From assembly GCA_020852775.1 (NCBI GenBank), contig JADZAD010000075.1:1-20004 (forward strand): a stretch of 20,004 nucleotides of DNA. Direction: 5' to 3'. The notes under the pieces were generated by a model that saw only the letters and a program-made list of their open reading frames with translations, did not search any database and was not told the origin of the DNA. Below, in pieces: positions 1-8,000 of this stretch. The position numbers were made by a program, and so were the translations under genes. This DNA comes from Anaerolineae bacterium (GTDB taxonomy: Bacteria > Chloroflexota > Anaerolineae > Aggregatilineales > UBA3940). How positions within the stretch are numbered: position 1 is the stretch's first letter; each line of letters begins with the position of its first letter.

Positions 1-2
1 AC

Positions 3-932
3 GGGGTGCTCCAGCCGGAGCCTTTCCTTGATATCCGTGACCGGGTAAGCGATGATAGCACGGAGACAGGCCTGCTCGGCCTCGCCTTCCATCCGGATTA
101 TGAGGAGAACGGTCTCTTCTACGTCAATTACACCACAGGTGATCGGACTCATATCTCCCGCTTCAGTGTTTCAGCCACGAATCCTGACATGGCAGACCCT
201 GCCGCTGAACAGGTGTTGATCTCCGTCCGTCAGCCTGCTCCTAACCATAATGGTGGGCAGCTCGCCTTCGGTCCGGACGGCTACTTGTATATCGGCCTCG
301 GTGATGGCGGCGCGGCAGGTGACCTGTTCGGCAACGGCCAGAACATCGAAACCCTGCTTGGAGCGATCCTGCGCATCGACGTGAACGCTGGCGATCCGTA
401 TGCCGTCCCGGCGGATAACCCCTTCGTGCAGATGCCCTCTGCTCGTCCGGAACTCTGGGCGATCGGCCTGCGCAACCCCTGGCGTTTTTCTTTTGATCGC
501 CTCACCGGCGATCTGTACATCGCGGATGTCGGTCAGAACCGGCTGGAGGAAGTCAACGTCCAGCCAGCCGCAAGCCCCGGCGGGGAGAATTACGGCTGGC
601 CGATCATGGAGGCGATGTCCTGTTTCGACACGGAGACCTGCGTGACGGATGGCCTCACCCTCCCGGTGCTGGAATACAGCCATGACGAGGGGTGCTCAAT
701 CACGGGTGGATACGTCTACCGGGGGGCTGCCCGCCCCGACCTCGCCGGGGTGTATTTCTACGGCGACTTCTGCTATGGCACCGTCTGGGGTGCGCGTCCG
801 GGGCCAGGCGAGCGCTGGGAATCTGCTGAACTGGCGTCTGTCGGGAACCTGAGTTCTTTTGGCGAGGACGAGTCCGGCGAGTTATACGCGACGGACCTTG
901 GCAGTGGCACACTCTACCGTCTGACCTCTTGA
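3..932 (+). CDS. PQQ-dependent sugar (glucose/sorbosone) dehydrogenase family protein, 5'-truncated by the window edge
   Basis: Secreted six-bladed propeller enzyme family that oxidises aldoses or related polyols in the periplasm or outside the cell, using PQQ. The visible 309 residues begin inside the second conserved block (LLGLAFHPDY, then NGLFYVNYT). They continue through PAPNHNGGQLAFGPDGYLYIGLGDGG, whose His in NHNGG matches the catalytic His region of soluble glucose dehydrogenases, then LWAIGLRNPWRFSFD, GDLYIADVGQNRLEEVN, NYGWP and GCSITGGYVYRG. Two Cys in the SCFDTETC stretch and further Cys in GCSITGG and FCYG suggest disulfides and hence export. The frame is open back to the window edge and family members have another 60-100 N-terminal residues, so the GTG at 6 is not believed to be the start. 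Substrate and actual PQQ use cannot be decided from sequence; many family members are uncharacterised. It is followed by an independent promoter, so it is probably the last gene of its own unit. Confidence 0.88.
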   Translation, partial: GVLQPEPFLDIRDRVSDDSTETGLLGLAFHPDYEENGLFYVNYTTGDRTHISRFSVSATNPDMADPAAEQVLISVRQPAPNHNGGQLAFGPDGYLYIGLGDGGAAGDLFGNGQNIETLLGAILRIDVNAGDPYAVPADNPFVQMPSARPELWAIGLRNPWRFSFDRLTGDLYIADVGQNRLEEVNVQPAASPGGENYGWPIMEAMSCFDTETCVTDGLTLPVLEYSHDEGCSITGGYVYRGAARPDLAGVYFYGDFCYGTVWGARPGPGERWESAELASVGNLSSFGEDESGELYATDLGSGTLYRLTS

Positions 933-943
933 ACCGGGGTGGC

Positions 944-992
944 AGAACCACGCTTCCCTCATCCTTCCGGGCTATAATAGAGGTGTGGTTCT
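944..992. repeat. 8-bp perfect inverted repeat flanking the argF promoter
   Basis: AGAACCAC at 944-951 is an exact reverse complement of GTGGTTCT at 985-992. The pairing can be extended inward in RNA by about six more pairs including two G-U wobbles (952-956 with 980-984), and the right arm runs into TTTATT. Two readings are possible: a hairpin terminator for the upstream dehydrogenase gene, or an operator pair bracketing the -10 box and start site of argF. The AGAACC half-site recurs in a dyad at 16749-16770. Confidence 0.45.
973..978 (+). promoter_or_regulatory. Putative sigma-70 -10 box of argF-rocD
   Basis: A perfect TATAAT lies in the 90-base gap between the dehydrogenase gene and argF, 44 bases upstream of the argF ATG. 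Predicted transcription start is around 985. The -35 region (near 950-955) is a poor match, so this may be an activator-dependent or weakly -35-dependent promoter. Confidence 0.55.
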
Positions 993-1022
993 TTATTGCC
1001 GCTTGTGGAAGGGCTGGCTGCT

Positions 1023-1949
1023 ATGACTGATTTTCTGCGTGTGCGTGACATCTCTGCTTCGGATTTCAACCTGATCGTGGAGCGCGCGATTGCGATCAAG
1101 AACAACCCGGAGCCCTGGAGCGACTCTCTCAGGGGTAAGACCCTTGCCATGATCTTCCAGAAGACCTCAACGCGTACCCGCTTCTCCTTCGAAGTCGGCA
1201 TGACGCAACTTGGTGGCCATGCTATCTTCGCCCAGACGCAGCACACGCAGATGGGTATCGCCGACATCCCCGACGAGGGTAAAGTCATCTCACGCTATGC
1301 CAACCTGATCATGGCGCGGATGATGTTCAACCGTGACCTCGTGGCGCTGGCTGAAGGCTCGGAAGTCCCGGTGATCAACGGCTGTGACGACCGTTATCAC
1401 CCCGCGCAGGCCCTGACCGACCTGATGACGATCAAAGAGAAGTTTGGCCGCACCGAGGGGCTGAAGATCGTCTACTTTGGCATCGGCAACAACGTGAGCA
1501 ACTCGCTTGCGATGGCGAGCGTTTACGCCGGGGCACAGTTCGTGCTCTGCGCGCCGGAGATCGATCCGCCTGCGCTTGACGAGGAACAGAACGCCCTCCT
1601 GGACGCGAGCGGCCGGTATGAACAGACCACCGATATCGACCGGGCGATAGCGGGCGCGGACGTGATCTACACCGATACATGGATCAACATGGAGCACTTC
1701 TCCGATCCGTCCTTCGCCGCGGAGAAGGAACGTCGCCTGAAGCTCTTCATGCCCTACCAGATCAACGAAGCACTGCTTGGGCGTTCCGGTAAGCCGGGGA
1801 CGCTGGTGATGCACTGCCTGCCCGCGCACAAGGGCTACGAGTTCAACGAGACGATCATGTATCATCCGAACTCGGTCGTGTTCGACCAGGCGGAGAATCG
1901 CCTCCACGCCCAGAAGGGCCTGATGCTCTACCTGCTTGGCAAACTCTAG
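1023..1949 (+). CDS. argF: Ornithine carbamoyltransferase (or close relative)
   Basis: Catalyses carbamoyl phosphate + ornithine to citrulline (cytosolic, arginine biosynthesis or, in reverse, citrulline catabolism). The 308 residues match the usual family length. Carbamoyl-phosphate motif STRTRFSFE is at 49-57, HPAQ at 126-129 and HCLP at 264-267; the C-terminus SVVFDQAENRLHAQKGLMLYLL is typical. The start is placed at ATG 1023 because GGAAGGG (1007-1013) lies nine bases upstream; the TTG at 996 has no such signal. It is followed after 21 bases by rocD, so both enzymes act on ornithine from one transcript. One oddity: the ornithine-binding loop, DxWxSMG in classical enzymes, reads DTWINMEHF here (W220, N222, M223, E224), so a modified or different amine substrate is possible. 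Carbamoyltransferase identity is certain; ornithine specificity is likely but not proven. Confidence 0.9.
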   Translation: MTDFLRVRDISASDFNLIVERAIAIKNNPEPWSDSLRGKTLAMIFQKTSTRTRFSFEVGMTQLGGHAIFAQTQHTQMGIADIPDEGKVISRYANLIMARMMFNRDLVALAEGSEVPVINGCDDRYHPAQALTDLMTIKEKFGRTEGLKIVYFGIGNNVSNSLAMASVYAGAQFVLCAPEIDPPALDEEQNALLDASGRYEQTTDIDRAIAGADVIYTDTWINMEHFSDPSFAAEKERRLKLFMPYQINEALLGRSGKPGTLVMHCLPAHKGYEFNETIMYHPNSVVFDQAENRLHAQKGLMLYLLGKL

Positions 1950-1970
1950 CGATCGCAAAAGGATACTGTC

Positions 1971-3188
1971 ATGGCTGATCGGGTGTATTCCGCCGCTGAT
2001 CTCATCGCGCTTGAAGAGCAGTACGGCGCCCACAATTACCACCCGCTGGACGTCGTCTGTTCCCGTGGGGAAGGTGTCTACCTGATTGACGTGAACGGCA
2101 GGCGCTATCTGGACTGCCTGAGCGCCTACTCTGCCGCCAACCAGGGGCATGCCCATCCCACGATCATCAACGCCCTGATCGAGCAGGCCCAACGCCTGCC
2201 GCTGACGTCGCGTGCCTTTCGCAACGACCAGCTTCCATTGTTCTACAAGGAATTGCTTGACCTGACCGGCTATGAGATGGCTCTGCCGATGAACACTGGC
2301 GCTGAGGCGGTCGAGAGCGCGCTTAAGGTGGCGCGCAAGTGGGGCTACAAGGTCAAGGGGATCCCGGAGAACTGTGCCGAGATCATCACCGTGGGGGGCA
2401 ACTTCCACGGGCGGACGATCTCCGTGATCTCATTTTCAACTGAGCCACAGTACCGCGATGGCTTCGGCCCCTTCACGCCGGGCTTCATCACCATCCCCTA
2501 TGGCGACGCCGATGCGTTCGAGGCAGCGATCACGCCCAACACTGCCGCAATCTCCGTCGAGCCGATCCAGGGTGAGGCGGGTGTGGTTGTCCCGCCGGAA
2601 GGCTACCTGCACCGTATCCGCGAAATCTGCGACCGCCATAGCGTGCTGTTCATTGCGGACGAGATCCAGACCGGGCTGGGCCGTACCGGCAAGCTGATGG
2701 CCTGTGATCATGAAGGCGTCCGGCCCGACGTACTCGTGCTGGGCAAGGCGCTGGGCGGGGGTGTGTATCCCGTCTCGGCGGTGCTGGCCTCACGGGAAAT
2801 CCTCGGCGTGCTCCACCCCGGCGACCACGGCTCGACCTTCGGCGGGAACCCACTGGCGGCGGCAGTGGCACGGGCGGCCCTCCGGGTGATTACCGAAGAG
2901 CACCTGGTGGAGAACGCTGCGGAGATGGGGGCTTACTTCAAGGACTACCTTGAGGAGATTAACAGCCCGCATGTGGATCACATCCGTGGCAAAGGCTTGC
3001 TGATCGGTGTGGTACTCAGGCCCGAGGCAGGCGGGGCGCGCCGCTTCTGCGAGGCTTTGCAGCAGCGCGGTATCCTTGCCAAGGAGACGCACCAGAACGT
3101 CATTCGTTTCGCGCCGCCGCTGATCATCGACCGTCCCACCCTTGACAGCGTGCTGCCGGACATTCGCGACGTGCTGCTGATGGCGTGA
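1971..3188 (+). CDS. rocD: Ornithine aminotransferase (ornithine-oxo-acid transaminase)
   Basis: PLP enzyme of fold type I, class III, that moves the delta-amino group of ornithine to 2-oxoglutarate, giving glutamate-5-semialdehyde (a route to proline or glutamate). It has 405 residues, normal for RocD. Visible are NTGAEAVESALKVARKWGY (PLP phosphate and substrate region), GNFHGRT, EPIQGEAGVVVPPEGYL, ADEIQTGLGRTG with the PLP-binding Asp, the Schiff-base Lys at K259 in LGKALGGGVYPVSAV, and HGSTFGGNPLAAAVA. This combination is more like RocD than ArgD (acetylornithine aminotransferase). An AAAAGGA sequence at 1957-1963 precedes the ATG by seven bases. It sits 21 bases after argF, apparently co-transcribed. 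The pair suggests that ornithine is shared between citrulline and proline/glutamate metabolism. No other arg or pro gene is present in the window. Confidence 0.95.
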   Translation: MADRVYSAADLIALEEQYGAHNYHPLDVVCSRGEGVYLIDVNGRRYLDCLSAYSAANQGHAHPTIINALIEQAQRLPLTSRAFRNDQLPLFYKELLDLTGYEMALPMNTGAEAVESALKVARKWGYKVKGIPENCAEIITVGGNFHGRTISVISFSTEPQYRDGFGPFTPGFITIPYGDADAFEAAITPNTAAISVEPIQGEAGVVVPPEGYLHRIREICDRHSVLFIADEIQTGLGRTGKLMACDHEGVRPDVLVLGKALGGGVYPVSAVLASREILGVLHPGDHGSTFGGNPLAAAVARAALRVITEEHLVENAAEMGAYFKDYLEEINSPHVDHIRGKGLLIGVVLRPEAGGARRFCEALQQRGILAKETHQNVIRFAPPLIIDRPTLDSVLPDIRDVLLMA

Positions 3189-3200
3189 GCGCCTGCTCCT

Positions 3201-3254
3201 CATGGCGCGACAGTGCTTGCCCCCTGTGGGGGGGCATGGTACAGTCGCGCCATG
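3201..3254. repeat. 54-base hairpin (11-bp perfect outer arms, C5/G5 inner stem) between rocD and the lipoprotein gene
   Basis: CATGGCGCGAC (3201-3211) is the exact reverse complement of GTCGCGCCATG (3244-3254), and TGCCCCC (3218-3224) pairs with GGGGGCA (3230-3236) around a five-base loop. Between the two stems four more pairs plus two G-U wobbles are possible with one A-A mismatch and one bulged U, giving a nearly continuous stem of about 24 pairs. It begins 12 bases after the rocD stop and its right arm contains the ATG of the next gene. There is no T-run, so it is not a classical intrinsic terminator, though it could still terminate or stabilise the argF-rocD mRNA. Confidence 0.8.
3217..3245 (+). 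promoter_or_regulatory. Putative promoter for a leaderless lipoprotein mRNA
   Basis: TTGCCC (3217-3222) and TACAGT (3240-3245) are separated by exactly 17 bases, and the -10 is preceded by TG at one base (an extended -10). The expected start site, about seven bases after the -10, falls on the ATG at 3252, so the transcript would have little or no leader. This fits the lack of a Shine-Dalgarno sequence close to that ATG. The promoter lies wholly inside the hairpin at 3201-3254. Confidence 0.45.
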
Positions 3255-5030
3255 CTTGTACCTCCCTTTCTGCGAACAGCAACCCACTGGCTTCTGCCCA
3301 CACTTGCGGCGCTGTTGCTTGCCGCCTGTCTTCCCTCGCCTGACCCGGTCTACCGTGTCACGCTGAACACAGATGGCGCATCCCTGGCGATTGATACCAG
3401 CCCGGACGTCACTGTCAGCGACGTGATCCGCCAGGCCGGTACTGCGCTGGGTGAACTGGATCGTGTCAATCCGCCGGGGTTCACCCGTGTCACCGATGGC
3501 ATGGCGATCACGATCGTCCGGGTCAGCGAGGAGACGGTTGTCCTGCAGGAGCCAGTTGCTTTTGAACGCCAGACGATGTTAAACAGCAGCCTGAATGCCG
3601 GGGAGACCCGCCTGCTGCAGGCCGGTGTGACGGGTGCTGCCGAGGTCACTTACCGGATTACGTATGAGGATGGCGTGGAGACAGCCCGCAGTGAGATACG
3701 CCGGGTGCTGCTGGCCTCTCCACAAGACGAGGTGATTATGGTGGGCAGCCAGAGTACCCTCTCGACCGTTACGGTTGGTGGTGCACTGGCCTACATCTCC
3801 GGTGGCAATGCATTTATCGCCCGGCAGAACAGTGCCAATATCCTGCCCCTGACGCTCGATGGCGGGCTCGATGGGCGGGTATTCGCTCTTGCCCATTCCG
3901 GTAGCGCGCTGCTCTTTACCCGCACCCTGCTCGACGCCCCCGAAGAGGACGCGCAGGCAACACCTGCTGCTGAGACCGGTGACCTGCCTTTCAACACACT
4001 GTGGGCGCACTTCGATACCACTGATCCGGAGGCCAGCGCGGTACGCCTTGACCTCGATAATGTGCTCTACGCCGAATGGGTGCCGGGCAGTGAGCAGGTC
4101 ATCTTCTATTCGACCGCCGAACCCCGGCCGAGCTTCCCCGGTTGGCAGGCCAATAATGACCTCTGGCGTGCCCGGGTGACGCCTTCCGGTGCGGTCGTCG
4201 AGCGCAAGCTCCTGCTGGAGCCGTCGAGCGGCGGTATCTACGGCTGGTATGGCACAGCGTTCGCCTTCGCGCCGCAGGGCTACCGGCTGGCATGGGCGCA
4301 GCCGGACGCGGTCGGCCTGTTGGAGCCGGTATTTGAGGAGGATGATGGCGCGGTGGATGAACGCACCGGTGAGGAAACGCCTGTGCCGGACAGTGAGCCC
4401 ACGGAAGATGAATCTGCTGGCCCGCTTTCCGCGGAGGAGGCGATCGCGCGAGGTCTTCCGGACGCCTATGTCCGTGATACCCGCCTCACCTTCGCGCCGC
4501 GCAATGCCTATGATTTTGTGTGGGTGCCCTCATTCAGTTGGTCACCCACCGGTGAGCAGCTCATTGCAGTGACCCATGGTGCACCGCTCGGCGCGGAAGC
4601 CCCGGAAGACAGCCCTGTGTTCGATCTCACCTCATTTCCGGTAGACGATACCTACAGCGCGGCGCTGGTTCCACAGTCAGGCATGTGGGCACTACCGCAG
4701 TTCTCCTCGCCCGGGCCGATCAATGAGGAGGTCGGCGATCCGCTCGTCGCCTTCCTGCAGGCCGTCAACCCACTCGACAGCGTGGTGAGCCCTTACCGGC
4801 TGATGATCATGGATCGGGATGGCAGCAATCGACGGGTGCTCTTCCCTGCCGAAGGACAGCCGGGCCTGCTGCCCCGTAACCTGTCACTCCAGCCATTTGC
4901 CTGGGCTCCGGATGGCAGGCAGATCGCGCTGATCTATCAGGGCAACATCTACCTGATCGATGTCATGACCGGCCTTAGCCAGCAGGTTACCGGCGATGGC
5001 CTGGTTACTAACGTGCGCTGGTCACCATGA
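3252..5030 (+). CDS. Lipoprotein with DUF348-like and G5 domains followed by a WD40/TolB-like beta-propeller
   Basis: Predicted surface lipoprotein of 592 residues. A signal peptide (LLPTLAALLLAAC) ends in a lipobox with Cys26. Residues ~33-90 (VYRVTLNTDG ... VSDVIRQAG ... VTDGMAITIVRV) look like the DUF348 ubiquitin-like fold. Residues ~96-165 (VVLQEPVAFERQTM ... LQAGVTGAAEVTYRITYEDG ... PQDEVIMVG) fit a G5 domain, a fold linked to cell-wall sugars and adhesion. The remaining ~420 residues are propeller repeats, for example LLFTRT, YAEWVPGSEQVIFYS, FSWSPTGEQLIAVTHG and FAWAPDGRQIALIYQGNIYLID, interrupted by an acidic low-complexity linker at ~360-397. ATG 3252 is preferred over GTG 3213 because it starts the signal peptide directly and an upstream promoter would begin transcription there. 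The last four bases (ATGA) overlap the next gene, implying translational coupling. Function: probable glycan-binding or scaffold partner of the downstream membrane polymerase, by inference only. Confidence 0.75.
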   Translation: MLVPPFLRTATHWLLPTLAALLLAACLPSPDPVYRVTLNTDGASLAIDTSPDVTVSDVIRQAGTALGELDRVNPPGFTRVTDGMAITIVRVSEETVVLQEPVAFERQTMLNSSLNAGETRLLQAGVTGAAEVTYRITYEDGVETARSEIRRVLLASPQDEVIMVGSQSTLSTVTVGGALAYISGGNAFIARQNSANILPLTLDGGLDGRVFALAHSGSALLFTRTLLDAPEEDAQATPAAETGDLPFNTLWAHFDTTDPEASAVRLDLDNVLYAEWVPGSEQVIFYSTAEPRPSFPGWQANNDLWRARVTPSGAVVERKLLLEPSSGGIYGWYGTAFAFAPQGYRLAWAQPDAVGLLEPVFEEDDGAVDERTGEETPVPDSEPTEDESAGPLSAEEAIARGLPDAYVRDTRLTFAPRNAYDFVWVPSFSWSPTGEQLIAVTHGAPLGAEAPEDSPVFDLTSFPVDDTYSAALVPQSGMWALPQFSSPGPINEEVGDPLVAFLQAVNPLDSVVSPYRLMIMDRDGSNRRVLFPAEGQPGLLPRNLSLQPFAWAPDGRQIALIYQGNIYLIDVMTGLSQQVTGDGLVTNVRWSP

Positions 5031-8000
5031 AACGCCTTAATCACTCGCTGATAGCCTGGTTCTGCTTCGTACTGGCGCTGTTCTGTGCCTCCGGGGTGGC
5101 TGCCCTTCTTGTGCAGCGGCAGGAACGGCTGCGGGGCGCTCTGAACGGCCTTCCGTCAGCGGATTCCCCGCTGCGGGTCCCGGTGCTGGGCGTGAACGCA
5201 GACCTGACGCAGTACCCCCCCGCGGAATTGAATGAAAACCTCGACCAGATTCGGGAGACAGGTTTCGTCTGGGTGCGGCAGGTCTTTGCCTGGGATCAGA
5301 TCGAACCTGCACCCGGTGAGTATGACTGGTCGGCCTATGACCGCATCGTCGAGGAGGCGGCGCGGCGTGATCTGAGGCTGGTGGCGGTGCTCTGGCGCAG
5401 CCCGGCATGGGCGGCGGAGACCCCGACCGCCCCACCCGCCGAACATGATGATTTCGCCCGCTTCGCCGCGGCGTTTGCGGAACGCTACGGCGACCGGATC
5501 GACGTATACCAGGTCTGGGATGAACCGAACCTGTCCTCCGGCTGGGGTGGGCTGCCGCCGAGCCCGGTGGATTACGCGGCGCTGCTCGGTGCGGCCTACG
5601 ACGCGATCCATGCCGCGGATGCACACGCGCTCGTCCTGACCGCCGGTCTGGCTCCGACTACCGAGCGTGGCCCGCAGAATCTGAGCGACCTGCTCTTTCT
5701 GGAAGCCCTCTATGACAACGGCGCGGCAGCCGTATTCGACGGCGTTGCCGCCAAGCCTTACGGGTTCGACACCGGCCCGGATGATCGCCGGGCCTACCCC
5801 GCTCTGCTGAATGTGTCACGGCTGCTGCTCCTCCGTCAGGAGATGGGGCGACGGGGCGACGCGGGTAAACCGCTATGGGCCAGCCACTTCGGCTGGAACG
5901 CTCTGCCTGCGGGCTGGGCCGGGGAGCCCTCCGCGTGGGGGCAGACCACCCCGGAACAACAGGCTGCCTGGACGGAAGCCTTCTACCGCAGGGCGCTCAT
6001 GGAGTGGCCCTGGACGGGCGGCCTGATTCTGGAGAACTGGCAGCCCGCTGCGCCACCCGGCGATCCGCGCTGGGGATTCGCGCTCAAAGCCGCGGACGGC
6101 ACGCTCTCTCCCGCTGCGTCAGTGATCCGGTCGCTGGCCGGGGAGTCGAACACCGCGTTGTGGCCGGGCGTTTACCCGGTGCAGGCTCCGCTGGCGCGTT
6201 ACTCTGGTGAATGGGAGTTCTCCGACCTTGGCGCGGATTTCAGCGAAGCGGGTGGCAGCGTGGTCGAACTCCCGTTTGCAGGCGAGAGCTTCGCCGTAAT
6301 CGTCCGGCGTGACAACTACCGTGGCTACCTGTTTGTCACTGTGGACGGCCAGCCGGTGTCGCTGCTGCCACGGAATGAGCGTGGATCGTATCTCGTGCTT
6401 ACTTCGCCGGATTACCAGCCACGTATCGAGACGCTGCCTGTCGCCGGGGGCTATGGAGACGGGCAGATTCACCAGATTCGATTGGAAGCAGACCGTGGCT
6501 GGGATCAGTGGGCACTCGCCGGGTATGCGGTCGGAGCGCGCGTGGATACCCGTCGCTTTGATTATCCCGCGGTCGCGCTCCTCGTGCTTGCCATAGCGGC
6601 GGTGGCCTCCGGGCTGCTGTTCAGCCGCGAAACCCATCTTGCTTATCGTGTCGGGCAGGCGCTTGATGCGGCCGTTCTTCGCCTCGGAGACGCGGCGCAC
6701 TTCGTGATATCGGTGCTTGCGGCGCTGGCCCTCTGGCTGGGCGCGGCGCTGACGCTCGGCGGCGCGGTGCCGGGCCTGCTGCGCCAGATCGGCGATGGCC
6801 CCTCGCTGCTACTGACGCTGCTGACCGCCGGGGTCTTCTACTTCTCGCCCTGGCTGGTGCTGACGCTAGCCGCGCTGATGGTCCTCTTCCTGCTGATTTA
6901 TACCCGCCCGGCCACCGGCGCGGCGCTGATGGTCGCCTTTGCCCCGTACTACCTGCTCCCTCGCCCCCTGCTTGACCGCGCCTTCAGCCTGGTGGAAGTC
7001 ATCAGCCTGCTGACGGCAGCCGCCTGGGCCATCCGGCTGGCAGGGCGGCAGGCTGGCCCGCGTCTCAGCCTGCCAGCGGTCTGGGCAGCACTGCGCCCGC
7101 TCGATAAGGCGGTCGGGCTGTTTGTGATTGTAAGTGTTGTTTCGCTGGCATGGTCGGCCCTGCCCGGCGTAGCCTTCACCGAACTGCGCCAGATGATTCT
7201 GGAGCCGCTGATCGTCTATCTCGTGCTGCGTGCCGAGCCGCTTACCCCGCGCGAGCGCTGGCGTATCGCAGATATGGCCGTACTGACCGGGGTTGTGCTG
7301 GCGCTGGTCGGCTTCTGGCAGTTCGCCGTGGACGTGCGTCAGATACAGGGCTTCGTCTGCCTGCGAAGCGTCTCCGGGACGTGCAACAATGTTGCCCTGT
7401 TTCTCGGACGCCTGATCCCGCTGGCGGCGGCTGTCGTCGTGATGGGCGAAGGTCGTCACCGTCGCTGGCTGTATGGCGGCGCACTGCTCGTGATGCTGCT
7501 CGCGACCGTCCTGACGACCTCACGCGGGGCGCTGATCCTCGGCATCCCGGCGGGGCTGGCGCTGGTGCTGATCTTCTGGCAGGGGCGCAGGGGCGCGGCG
7601 GCGGTCGGTACGGCGGCGGCACTGGGCCTCGGCGCGCTGATCCCGCTCGGCCGGATCGTGCCGCGCCTGAGTAACCTGTTTGACTTCAGCAGCGGAACGA
7701 GTTCCAGCTTCTTCCGCGTGCAGCTCTGGCAGAGTACCCTGCGTATGATCCGGGATCATCCCATCACCGGGCTGGGGCTCGACCAGTTCCTCTATGCTTA
7801 TCGCGGCACCTACATCCTGCCGGAGGCCTGGCAGCAGCCCGATCTCAGCCAGCCACATAACTTTATCCTCAACTACTGGGTGCGGCTTGGTCTCTTCGGC
7901 TTACTGGCCGGGCTGTGGATCCAGGTCGCTTTCTGGCGCACGGCCTGGGCGGTGCAGCGCCGGCTGCGGACGGTACGCCCGGCGGAACGCGCCCTGGTCA

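Noticed and set aside
1290..2408. Long open frame (372 codons) on the minus strand across argF and rocD
   Set aside because: It is antisense to two strongly supported genes and its protein is His/Val/Arg/Asp-rich without recognisable motifs; it is a by-product of GC-rich codon use.
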